The position numbers and the translations under genes were made by a program. A stretch of 64,000 nucleotides of DNA. Source: Pseudomonas sp. A-RE-19. GTDB lineage: Bacteria > Pseudomonadota > Gammaproteobacteria > Pseudomonadales > Pseudomonadaceae. Where the stretch lies: NCBI RefSeq assembly GCF_019956555.1, contig NZ_JAHBDQ010000026.1, positions 1 to 64,000 on the forward strand, read 5' to 3'. The notes beneath the pieces are model-generated. The model was given only the letters and a program-made list of their open reading frames with translations. It did not search any database and was not told the origin of the DNA. This document shows positions 9,120-16,810 of this stretch, piece by piece; position 1 is the first letter of the stretch, and each line of letters begins with the position of its first letter.

Positions 9120-9899
9120 TTGCTTATCGAGTCCCGTCGCCGCGCTTATTTGACCGCCATGCAGGTGGTCAACTGGCTGCCGCGCACCGAATTGCCCTTT
9201 GCCGCACCATCGCGGCCCGAACTGCTGGAGATGCCCGAGCCGTTGGTCATCGCCCCGGTTGTACAGGCTCCTGTGGCTGAGGCGCCCGTAGAACATGCGG
9301 CCAAACCGGCCGAACGGGTGAAGATCGAGGTGCCACGGCCATCGTTGGCCAGCACCCGCACGAACGCCAAGGTCGAAGAAGAGGAGGCGCCGGTCGTCGC
9401 CAAGGCCCCACACGTTCCGCCACCGCGTTTCGCCCTGCAATTGTTGCGCGCCGGTCGCTGCCTGTTGCTGGTGGAGTTACCCACAGGCGAAAGCTTCCAG
9501 ACCCGCGATCCGGCCTATCTGTTGCTCAAGGACATGTTGCGCGCCGCCGGTCTGCCGGACAGCCCGCAGATTGTCGGCGAGCCGGTGCGTTGGCCGCTGC
9601 TGGCGCGCGGCACCATGGACCAAGGGCCGGAAGCGGCTCGGGATTTTGTACAAGGCTTTCTGTCGGCCCGTCTGGAAGACGCTCCGTGCGTCTGCCTGTG
9701 GCTGATCGGCCTGCCGGCGGTGCGTTTTGCCGGTGAGGCGAACGCCGAATCCTTCAACCGCGAACTTCAGGTCGAAGGTCTGGGTTCGGTCTGGGCCCTG
9801 CCGGGTCTGGAATTATTAATGGAAGAGCCACAGCGTAAGGCTGATGTCTGGCAAGCCATGCGTCGGCTGATGGCGCGCTGGAAAGAATCGAATGAGTGA
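9120..9899 (+). CDS. holD: DNA polymerase III psi subunit (cryptic pseudomonad HolD)
   Basis: A 259-residue protein directly before rimI, the position of holD in E. coli. The N terminus (SRRRAYLTAMQVVNWLPRTE) resembles the E. coli psi peptide that binds chi. A C-terminal domain (~residues 99-150, LRAGRCLLLVELP...DPAYLLLKDMLRAAGLPD) resembles the compact psi fold. Between them lies a Pro/Ala/Val/Glu-rich linker. Pseudomonad psi is known to be larger and divergent. Start is TTG at 9120; the ATG at 9159 would remove the chi-binding peptide. Automated annotation sometimes calls such proteins TonB because of the proline-rich linker. The stop overlaps the rimI start. Confidence 0.75.
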   Translation: MLIESRRRAYLTAMQVVNWLPRTELPFAAPSRPELLEMPEPLVIAPVVQAPVAEAPVEHAAKPAERVKIEVPRPSLASTRTNAKVEEEEAPVVAKAPHVPPPRFALQLLRAGRCLLLVELPTGESFQTRDPAYLLLKDMLRAAGLPDSPQIVGEPVRWPLLARGTMDQGPEAARDFVQGFLSARLEDAPCVCLWLIGLPAVRFAGEANAESFNRELQVEGLGSVWALPGLELLMEEPQRKADVWQAMRRLMARWKESNE

Positions 9900-10344
9900 C
9901 GCTGTATCGTTCCGCCCGATGATCGAGGCGGACCTGGACGCTGTACTGAAAATCGAATATGCGGCTTACAGCCATCCCTGGACCCGCGGGATTTTTCTCG
10001 ATGGCCTGGGCAAGTACCAGATCTGGCTGATGTTCGAAGGTCAGCAGCAGGTCGGTCATGGCGTGGTGCAGATCATTCTCGACGAGGCGCATCTGCTGAA
10101 CATCACCGTCAAACCGGAAAATCAGGGCCGAGGCCTGGGTTTGACGCTGCTGGAGCATTTGATGTCGATTGCCTACAAGGCAGAGGCGCGGGAATGTTTT
10201 CTGGAAGTGCGTGATAGCAACCGGGCGGCATTTCGGTTGTATGAGCGGTATGGGTTCAATGAAATCGGACGTCGGCGGGATTATTACCCGGCGGTGGGTG
10301 GGCGCGAAGATGCCGTGGTCATGGCGTGCACTTTGGTGGACTGA
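9892..10344 (+). CDS. rimI: Ribosomal protein S18-alanine N-acetyltransferase RimI
   Basis: A 150-residue GNAT-fold enzyme that acetylates the N-terminal alanine of ribosomal protein S18. The acetyl-CoA pyrophosphate loop is visible (VKPENQGRGLGLTLL, ~residues 64-78), followed by the ECFLEVRDSNRAAFRLYERYGF segment in two parts typical of RimI and its C-terminal GRRRDYYP. The ATG overlaps the preceding stop (ATGAGTGA), indicating translational coupling with holD. A REP pair follows directly. Confidence 0.95.
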   Translation: MSDAVSFRPMIEADLDAVLKIEYAAYSHPWTRGIFLDGLGKYQIWLMFEGQQQVGHGVVQIILDEAHLLNITVKPENQGRGLGLTLLEHLMSIAYKAEARECFLEVRDSNRAAFRLYERYGFNEIGRRRDYYPAVGGREDAVVMACTLVD

Positions 10345-10350
10345 CCCCGC

Positions 10351-10438
10351 GTAGGAGCTGCCGAAGGCTGCGATCTTTTGATTTTTGTGTGTCGCGACAA
10401 TAAAAGATCAAAAGATCGCAGCCTTCGACAGCTCCTAC
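10351..10438. repeat. REP inverted pair (GTAGGAGCTGCCGAAGG family)
   Basis: Two ~33-base arms, GTAGGAGCTGCCGAAGGCTG plus CGATCTTTTGAT and its reverse complement, separated by a short spacer. The same family recurs at 56524-56633. It may act as a terminator or mRNA stabiliser between rimI and the convergent 10467-10871 gene. Confidence 0.85.
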
Positions 10439-10466
10439 ATTATTGGCGTCCGGTCAGACCTGTGGA

Positions 10467-10871
10467 TCAACGCTTGCCATCCATCGGATCGCGCCGCGCC
10501 AATTCCGCCTCATCCAGCCCGTTGCCTCCGCCGATGTCGTCTTCATCGACAATGCTCAGATCCCAATCGGCCTGCTCGCCTTCGCCCGCTTCCTTGGCAT
10601 CCCGGGCACCGTCTTCACGGATCAGGGTTTCCGGGCTCAGGTCGTCATCGGTGGGGTTGTGGTCATCGGCCGAGGCGCCGGTCATGCCAGCCTCGCGCAC
10701 GCGTTCCCGGGGCATCAGATGCTCGCGTTCTTTCTCTGGCAGCTCATCACCGATTTTCGCGCTGGGTTCTTCCTCGTCGAAATCCAGCTCATGCACTGAG
10801 CCCATGCGGTCTTCGTTGTCGTCGACGGGCTCGGGTTGCGCCGCATCGAACGGACGTCGTGAATCAGTCAT
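10467..10871 (-). CDS. Acidic, probably disordered protein of unknown function
   Basis: A 134-residue protein with very high Asp/Glu content and few hydrophobic residues, so probably unstructured. Stretches such as DEDDIGGGNGLDEAELARRD and RERVREAGMTGASADDHNP look like conserved short blocks. I recall similar proteins in pseudomonads that are sometimes labelled serine kinase/phosphatase, but I see no kinase or phosphatase motif. It is transcribed alone, convergent with rimI. The ATG at 10871 has an AGGAATTG-type ribosome site just upstream. Confidence 0.7.
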   Translation of the reverse strand: MTDSRRPFDAAQPEPVDDNEDRMGSVHELDFDEEEPSAKIGDELPEKEREHLMPRERVREAGMTGASADDHNPTDDDLSPETLIREDGARDAKEAGEGEQADWDLSIVDEDDIGGGNGLDEAELARRDPMDGKR

Positions 10872-11053
10872 GGCAATTCCTCATACTGTAGGCCTTACTA
10901 CGGTTGACCCACTGGACGCCTCAGAATTCCGCCAGCATGGAGGCCGGCTAGCGGTTATATGCATCATGGCATCAGAGGGGATCTGCATCGCGCGCGTGAC
11001 CCCGACGGGTGGTCGTCTGTCAAAGTTGTGCATCATTATCGAGGCTTCATTGC

Positions 11054-11698
11054 ATGAACGAATTACAAGATCTGATTGATAACAATGAGCGCTGGGCCGA
11101 CGCGATCACCCAGGAAGATCCTGATTTCTTCGCCAAGCTGGCCCGTCAACAAACCCCGGAATACTTGTGGATCGGTTGCTCCGATGCCCGCGTGCCGGCG
11201 AACGAGATCGTGGGCATGTTGCCAGGCGACTTGTTTGTGCACCGCAACGTAGCCAACGTGGTGCTGCACACCGACCTCAACTGCTTGTCGGTGATTCAGT
11301 ACGCGGTCGATGTGCTCAAGGTCAAACACATCCTCGTCACCGGTCACTATGGCTGCGGCGGTGTGCGCGCCTCGATGCAGGACCGTCAGTTGGGCCTGAT
11401 CGACGGCTGGCTGCGCTCGATTCGCGATCTTTATTATGAAAAACGCGATGAACTGGCCAAGTTGCCCACCGAAGAAGAACGGGTGGACCGCCTCTGCGAG
11501 CTCAACGTGATCCAACAGGTGGCCAACGTCGGTCACACCAGCATTGTGCAAAATGCCTGGCATCGCGGGCAGAGCCTGTCGATTCACGGTTGCATCTATG
11601 GCATCAAGGACGGTCGCTGGAAAAGCCTGAACGCCACCATCAGTGGTTTCGAACAGCTACCGCCGCAATACCGTTTGCGTCCGGTCGAGGCGTTGTAA
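11054..11698 (+). CDS. can: Beta-class carbonic anhydrase
   Basis: A 214-residue cytoplasmic enzyme interconverting CO2 and bicarbonate. Zinc ligands and the catalytic dyad are present in WIGCSDARVP (Cys-x-Asp-Arg, ~residues 40-45) and GHYGCGGV (His-x-x-Cys, ~99-103). The frame is open from 11009, but the ATG at 11054 (MNELQDLIDNNERWAD) is the family start. It is monocistronic and convergent with the SET-domain gene, with only seven bases between stops. Confidence 0.95.
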   Translation: MNELQDLIDNNERWADAITQEDPDFFAKLARQQTPEYLWIGCSDARVPANEIVGMLPGDLFVHRNVANVVLHTDLNCLSVIQYAVDVLKVKHILVTGHYGCGGVRASMQDRQLGLIDGWLRSIRDLYYEKRDELAKLPTEEERVDRLCELNVIQQVANVGHTSIVQNAWHRGQSLSIHGCIYGIKDGRWKSLNATISGFEQLPPQYRLRPVEAL

Positions 11699-11705
11699 AA
11701 GCCTT

Positions 11706-12230
11706 TCAACCGAGACTTCGTCGACGCCAGTGTTGGAAAAACTGTTCTCCATTGGCGTTCGGCGACTCGTCATAGCCGATGATCCAGCCACGGCAGCAGG
11801 GACAACCGCAGCGGCAGGCGAACTGTCGCAGCAGCTTGTCTTCTGTCGCGGCGAAATCCATCGTCAGCCGGTCACCCTTTTTGATGTCTTTGAGCGCCCA
11901 TAACCACAGCTCGCTCATGTCGAGAAAGACGTTGGGGTCGCAGGAGTGGCTTAGCAGACCGCAGAAGCGCGGATCGTAGACGTGGATTCCCGGCGCCAGC
12001 TGCCGGGTGTGTCGGCAGCGATAGGGCAACAAATGCCCGGAAACCCGGCAGATTCGGCTGATGCGGGGGAACTCGCGCAGTGCCGTGACCGCTGTTGCCG
12101 AGCCCTCAGTGTTGTAGAGGATTTCGAAGTCGTCCTTGGAGGGGAATCCAAGGCGAAGGGGCAACTCTACAAATGGATAAATGCCATTGGGTGGCGGTGG
12201 AGGTATTCCTTGTTGGACGTGGTCTCTCAT
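11706..12230 (-). CDS. SET-domain protein (putative lysine methyltransferase-like)
   Basis: A 174-residue protein. The C-terminal half has the SET signature LLSHSCDPNVFLD (~residues 105-117), the IKKGDRLTMDF block, and a post-SET-like cysteine cluster CRCGCPCCRG, matching the zinc-binding CxC...C pattern. SET proteins transfer methyl groups from S-adenosylmethionine to lysine; a bacterial substrate cannot be inferred. The start at 12230 is supported by AAGGA about seven bases upstream; the frame is open further to 12383. The N-terminal half contains HVQQGIPPPPPNG and no recognised domain. Confidence 0.75.
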   Translation of the reverse strand: MRDHVQQGIPPPPPNGIYPFVELPLRLGFPSKDDFEILYNTEGSATAVTALREFPRISRICRVSGHLLPYRCRHTRQLAPGIHVYDPRFCGLLSHSCDPNVFLDMSELWLWALKDIKKGDRLTMDFAATEDKLLRQFACRCGCPCCRGWIIGYDESPNANGEQFFQHWRRRSLG

Positions 12231-12355
12231 AACAATCCTTGTCAGATGGGTGCTACAACCTCTTTCAGCTGACATCCGGTCAGCTCTGCAGCACGTGGGT
12301 ACGCCCCAAGCCTCTCGTAAATGAAACAATTGTTCTACTGTCAGATATGACAGGC

Positions 12356-12400
12356 GAAAAAGGCTCTTTCCCGTGTCAGCCATGGCTCACACGGGAAAGA
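12356..12400 (-). terminator. Terminator downstream of the exported protein gene
   Basis: A 36-base near-perfect palindrome (TCTTTCCCGTGT... centred on CCATGG, arms ending ACGGGAAAGA) followed on the minus strand by GCCTTTTTC. It lies 12 bases after the stop of the 12412-13584 gene. Confidence 0.85.
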
Positions 12401-12411
12401 CTTCAGCGGGT

Positions 12412-13584
12412 TTACAAGTGTGGGGCAGGGGCGGAGGTCGCCAGGGATGGGGTCTTCAGCTGTTTCAGCTCAGATTTGACCGTGGGAGTTGCGCACTGGG
12501 CCACTGCCTTTTCAGGCGTCAGATTGCGAATCGAGGTGTAGAACAGTTCGCAGGTTTTTTCTTTCTGGGTCACCTGCCAGGTCTGGGTGCAGCTTTTCAG
12601 CTGAACGGTAGGGTCGGTGCCCGGTTTGCTGCCCATCCCCGCCTGCCAGCACGCGGCGCTCAAATCCTGCCCCATGACTTTCAGCCCCGCGGCGTCGGCC
12701 TTGGCCTGGGCATCGCTGCCACTGTAGGCCGTCGGATCGGCGGCGTACCAGATGTAGCTCGGGTGGTTGGAACCCAGTACTGGCACTTTTACACCCGCGC
12801 TCGGGCTGATGGTTGCCAGGCCCAATATGTCCACGGTCTGCCCGTATTGTTGCTTGATCCAGTTACGCACCGGTGCGCCGAAGGCAACCATTGGCAACGT
12901 CGCGCCGCTGGTGTTCTGGCTGACTTCCTTGACCATGGTGGTCTGGTAGTCCGTGAAGTAGTTGTAGACGCCTTCCAGGTCCTTGCCGGCGCTGGCTGGC
13001 GCGGCAATCGGCGCGATGTCGATGATGGTCTGATAGCCCGGTGTCTGGTCGGCGGGGATGCCGTTGGCGGTCAGTAGCGTGGCCCAACGGTCGGTGGTCT
13101 TGGACTCCAGGTAGTCCTGGGCCTGGATCAGCGAATAATCCGGCGGGAAGTGCAGCAGTTCAACGCTTTTGCGGTTTTCCAGCGCCATGCCCAGCGGCAG
13201 GAACAGGTACCAGCTAAAAGTCCATTTACCATCGGCATTCAGCTTGCTGGCGCCGTTGTAGGCCAGATCGCCGGCATCGAGCAGCGCGGCCAGTGGTTTT
13301 TCATAGCCTTTGGGCACACCGCTGATATTGGCGTAGAGGTGCTTGTTGTCGGTTTTGACCACCACTTTTGCGGTTTTGTAGCCATCGCGCTGGACGCTTT
13401 GGGTCAGGTAATGCTCAACGGTCTGCTCCAGTGTCCAGTTGCGATAGCAGATGACATTGCAGTTGTTGGGGTAGGAAAACAGCCGCGTGACGCGTTCGGT
13501 ACTGCCCAGCTTCAGATCGACGTCGGCGTGGGCGGCGGCACTCAGGGTGAGTGCGGCGAGGGTGAGTCCTGCGAGTTTGAACAT
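12412..13584 (-). CDS. Exported protein of unknown function
   Basis: A 390-residue protein with a clear signal peptide (MFKLAGLTLAALTLSAAAHA, cleavage after AHA at ~20). The mature part has paired cysteines (NNCNVICYRNW, ~residues 41-51) and four later ones (AACWQ, LKSCTQ, KTCELF, AQCATP) that could form disulfides in the periplasm. Other features are a GVPKGYEKPLAALLDAGD block and an aromatic-rich middle. I do not recognise the family. It is monocistronic, with its own terminator, and next to the AtoE-type transporter in the same direction but 184 bases away. Confidence 0.75.
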   Translation of the reverse strand: MFKLAGLTLAALTLSAAAHADVDLKLGSTERVTRLFSYPNNCNVICYRNWTLEQTVEHYLTQSVQRDGYKTAKVVVKTDNKHLYANISGVPKGYEKPLAALLDAGDLAYNGASKLNADGKWTFSWYLFLPLGMALENRKSVELLHFPPDYSLIQAQDYLESKTTDRWATLLTANGIPADQTPGYQTIIDIAPIAAPASAGKDLEGVYNYFTDYQTTMVKEVSQNTSGATLPMVAFGAPVRNWIKQQYGQTVDILGLATISPSAGVKVPVLGSNHPSYIWYAADPTAYSGSDAQAKADAAGLKVMGQDLSAACWQAGMGSKPGTDPTVQLKSCTQTWQVTQKEKTCELFYTSIRNLTPEKAVAQCATPTVKSELKQLKTPSLATSAPAPHL

Positions 13585-13716
13585 GCTCAGATCCTTTTCA
13601 GCGTGAGCCCTCGGAGGCGGGGCGGGTACATACTGAAACTACTTGTGTCGAACGGTCCAGTGCCCAGGTGAAAAGATCGCTCGTTTCACCGGCAGCCCGG
13701 GACGATGAGTGCTCGA

Positions 13717-13735
13717 TGTGGGAGCGAACCTGCAC
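13717..13735. repeat. Degenerate REP fragment (GTGGGAGCG family)
   Basis: TGTGGGAGCGAACCTGC, a diverged single arm of the repeat seen at 38711, 59121 and 62501. Confidence 0.45.
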
Positions 13736-13768
13736 CCACACTGTAGCCATGATGATCTGAAGGTCCGT

Positions 13769-15187
13769 TTAAGGCATCACCGGCGCCATATACGTAAGCG
13801 TCGTCCCCAGTGCCCACAGCAGAAATAGCACGAGTGGCGTGTGTACCAGCAATTGCACGAACGAAAACCCGATCAAATCCCTCGCCTTCAACCCGAGCAC
13901 GCCCAGCAGCGGCAGCATGTAGAACGGGTTGATCAGGTTCGGCAGGGCCTCGGCGGCGTTGTAGATCTGTACGGCCCAACCCAGGTGGTAGTTCAGGTCG
14001 TTGGCCACTTGCATGACGTATGGCGCTTCAATGATCCATTTGCCGCCACCGGACGGGATGAAGAAGCCGAGGATGGCCGAGTACACGCCCATCAACAGGG
14101 CGTAGGTGTCGTGGGACGCGATTTGTACGAAAAAGGTCGAGATGTGGTGGGCCAAGGTCTGTCCGTCGGTGCCCTTGACCACGGTCATCAGTGCGGCGAT
14201 CGAGCCATACAACGGGAACTGGATCAGCACGCCGGTGGTGGTCGGCACTGCGCGGGCCACTGCATCGAGGAAGCTGCGCGGGCGCCAGTGCAGCAGCGCG
14301 CCCAGCATCAGGAACAGGAAGTTGTAGGTGTTCAGTCCGGAAATCGCGCTGATCGCCGGTTTGGTCGCAAACTCATGAAACAGCCATCCGGCCGCCAGCA
14401 ATGCCAGCACAATCGTCAGCAGCGGGCTGTATTCCAGCCATTCGCCGGGACGGGTGCGCGGTGGCGGCGCCGGCAGGCTGAAACTCGGATCGATGCCGCA
14501 GGCCTTGGCGTCGCGGGCTGTCGCCGGGCCGGGAGCGGTGGCGTAGGCCACGATCAGCGAGACCACGATCAGTGCCAGCAGCAACACACCCGACTGCCAG
14601 AGAAAGATCGTTTGAGTGAAAGGAATGACGCCTGTGATCGACAGAATCGACGGTGGCAGGCTGGCCGGGTTGGCCTGTAATTGTGCCGCGGACGATGACA
14701 GACCCAGGGCCCAGACCGCCCCTAGACCGAGATAGGCGGCGGCACCGGCAGCGCGGTAATCCATTTTCAGATCGGTACGGCGGGCGAGGGCGCGCACCAG
14801 CAACCCGCCAAACACCAGTGACAAACCCCAGTTCAGTAACGACGCGACCATGGAAATCAGCGCCACCCAGGCCACGGCGGAGCGGCCGTTTTTCGGGATT
14901 CGTGCCAGGCGATCAATCAGTTTCACCGCCGGTGGCGAACTGGCGACCACGTAACCGCCGATCACCACGAACGCCATCTGCATGGTGAACGGAATCAGGC
15001 TCCAGAACCCGTCACCAAAGGCCATGGCGGCGTCGGTGGGTTTGGCGCCCATGATCATGGTCGCCACAGCGACGATAATCACCGCCAGGGCGGCGAATAC
15101 CCAGGAGTCGGGGAACCAGCGTTCGGCAAAGTTTGAACAGAGCAGGGCAAAGCGTGCATAGCGGCTATCTTCGATATCAGCGGCCAC
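13769..15187 (-). CDS. atoE: AtoE-family short-chain fatty acid transporter
   Basis: A 472-residue inner-membrane protein with about twelve hydrophobic segments. Family features include the N-terminal FAERWFPDSWVFA, the FGDGFWSLIPFTMQM block, the GFFIPSGGGKWIIEAP loop, and the GWAVQIYNAAEALPNLINPF segment. AtoE-type proteins take up short-chain fatty acids such as acetoacetate or butyrate. No CoA-transferase (atoDA) or thiolase (atoB) gene is adjacent here, so the physiological substrate is uncertain. It is divergent from the MFS symporter at 15380. Confidence 0.85.
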   Translation of the reverse strand: MAADIEDSRYARFALLCSNFAERWFPDSWVFAALAVIIVAVATMIMGAKPTDAAMAFGDGFWSLIPFTMQMAFVVIGGYVVASSPPAVKLIDRLARIPKNGRSAVAWVALISMVASLLNWGLSLVFGGLLVRALARRTDLKMDYRAAGAAAYLGLGAVWALGLSSSAAQLQANPASLPPSILSITGVIPFTQTIFLWQSGVLLLALIVVSLIVAYATAPGPATARDAKACGIDPSFSLPAPPPRTRPGEWLEYSPLLTIVLALLAAGWLFHEFATKPAISAISGLNTYNFLFLMLGALLHWRPRSFLDAVARAVPTTTGVLIQFPLYGSIAALMTVVKGTDGQTLAHHISTFFVQIASHDTYALLMGVYSAILGFFIPSGGGKWIIEAPYVMQVANDLNYHLGWAVQIYNAAEALPNLINPFYMLPLLGVLGLKARDLIGFSFVQLLVHTPLVLFLLWALGTTLTYMAPVMP

Positions 15188-15379
15188 GGGAGTACCTCGT
15201 TTTTATGTTTATTGTGGTGTTCAGGGCTGCAAAGGCCCTTGCGGTCGTTGCCAACAGTAAATCAATCGATTTGTTGCGGTGACGCTGTTTTGTGCATTTG
15301 GGACTATGGTCTAACGGGTTGTCCACAAGCGCATTTGCGTAGACCATGGGCGCCTTGGTTCCTGCCAGAGTTCTTTTTC

Positions 15380-16693
15380 ATGACTGCCAACACCGATGCG
15401 CGCCCGGCGCCCTTCACCCGCTCGGACTACAAGACCCTGGGGCTTGCAGCCTTGGGCGGTGCGCTGGAAATCTACGACTTCATCATTTTTGTATTTTTCG
15501 CGCTGACCCTCAGCCAACTGTTCTTCCCGCCAGAAATGCCCGAGTGGCTGCGTCTGCTGCAAAGCTTCGGGATCTTTGTCACCGGCTACCTGGCGCGCCC
15601 GTTAGGCGGGATTCTAATGGCGCATTTCGCCGACCGACTGGGACGCAAGAAGGTTTTCAGCCTGAGCATCCTGATGATGGCATTGCCGTGTCTGCTGATC
15701 GGGATCATGCCGACCTACGCTCAAATCGGCTATTTCGCACCGTTATTGCTATTAGCCCTCAGAGTCTTGCAAGGCGCGGCAGTGGGCGGTGAAGTGCCGA
15801 GCGCCTGGGTGTTCGTCGCCGAGCACGCGCCGGTCGGGCATCGCGGTTATGCCCTTGGCTTCCTGCAGGCCGGGCTGACTTTCGGCTATCTGATCGGCGC
15901 CTTGACCGCGACTTTTCTGGCGCAAGTATTCACCCCGGTGGAAATCCTCGATTACGCCTGGCGCTACCCGTTTCTGCTGGGCGGTGTGTTTGGTGTCATC
16001 GGTGTCTGGCTGCGTCGCTGGCTCAGCGAAACCCCGGTATTCATGGCGATGCAGGCCCAGCGCGAGGCTGCTGTCGAACTGCCGCTGCGCACGGTCCTGC
16101 GTGAGCATCGCCTGGCGATGCTGCCGGCGATGATCCTCACCTGCGTGCTGACCTCGGCCGTGGTGGTGTTCGTGGTCATTACTCCGACCATGATGCAGAA
16201 AACCTTCGGAATGACCGCCGGCCGTACTTTCGCCCTGAGTGCCTTGGGCATCGTGTTTCTGAACATCGGCTGTGTACTCGCCGGGCTGCTGGTCGACCGC
16301 ATCGGCGCCTGGCGCACGGTGATGCTGTATAGCCTGCTGCTGCCCTTGGGCATCGGCGTGCTCTACACCTGCCTGATCATTGAAGGCCAGTGGATCGGTT
16401 TGGCCTATGCGGTGGCCGGCCTCGGTTGTGGGGTGGTCGGCGCGGTGCCGTCGGTAATGGTCAGCCTGTTTCCGGCGCGGATTCGCGTCTCGGGGATTTC
16501 TTTCACCTACAACATTGCCTACGCGGCCTGGGCGAGCATCACACCGCTATTGTTGATCGGTCTGATGCCGTGGAGCCCGTGGATTTGTGTGATCTTCTGC
16601 GCGGTAATGGGGGCGGTGGGTATCAGCAGCGCGGTGTATTTCGGCGCACGAATGCCGCGAATTGGACGTTGCTCGGTGGCCGGTGCGACATGA
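15380..16693 (+). CDS. MFS transporter of the metabolite:H+ symporter type
   Basis: A 437-residue protein of the major facilitator superfamily with twelve predicted membrane segments. It has the metabolite:H+ symporter pattern: FTRSDYKTLGLAALGGALEIYDF at the N terminus, the conserved loop 2-3 motif HFADRLGRKKVF, and the RVLQGAAVGGEVPSAWVFVAEH region. Members carry dicarboxylates, citrate, proline/betaine or similar; the substrate is not evident. The ATG at 15380 gives the family N terminus; the frame is open upstream from 15212 in non-homologous sequence. Confidence 0.85.
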   Translation: MTANTDARPAPFTRSDYKTLGLAALGGALEIYDFIIFVFFALTLSQLFFPPEMPEWLRLLQSFGIFVTGYLARPLGGILMAHFADRLGRKKVFSLSILMMALPCLLIGIMPTYAQIGYFAPLLLLALRVLQGAAVGGEVPSAWVFVAEHAPVGHRGYALGFLQAGLTFGYLIGALTATFLAQVFTPVEILDYAWRYPFLLGGVFGVIGVWLRRWLSETPVFMAMQAQREAAVELPLRTVLREHRLAMLPAMILTCVLTSAVVVFVVITPTMMQKTFGMTAGRTFALSALGIVFLNIGCVLAGLLVDRIGAWRTVMLYSLLLPLGIGVLYTCLIIEGQWIGLAYAVAGLGCGVVGAVPSVMVSLFPARIRVSGISFTYNIAYAAWASITPLLLIGLMPWSPWICVIFCAVMGAVGISSAVYFGARMPRIGRCSVAGAT

Positions 16694-16810
16694 GGGTGTT
16701 CATATTGCCACTATTTTTGTAGGACAACCCTGAAGCACTCTTCAGAAAATATCTCCAAGGCCGATGGCTAGGCTGTAAGCCGCTTTCTATTCCAGCCATC
16801 GGTACTTCCC

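Noticed and set aside
9120-9899. Energy transducer TonB
   Set aside because: No membrane anchor or TonB C-terminal domain; the only resemblance is the proline-rich linker.
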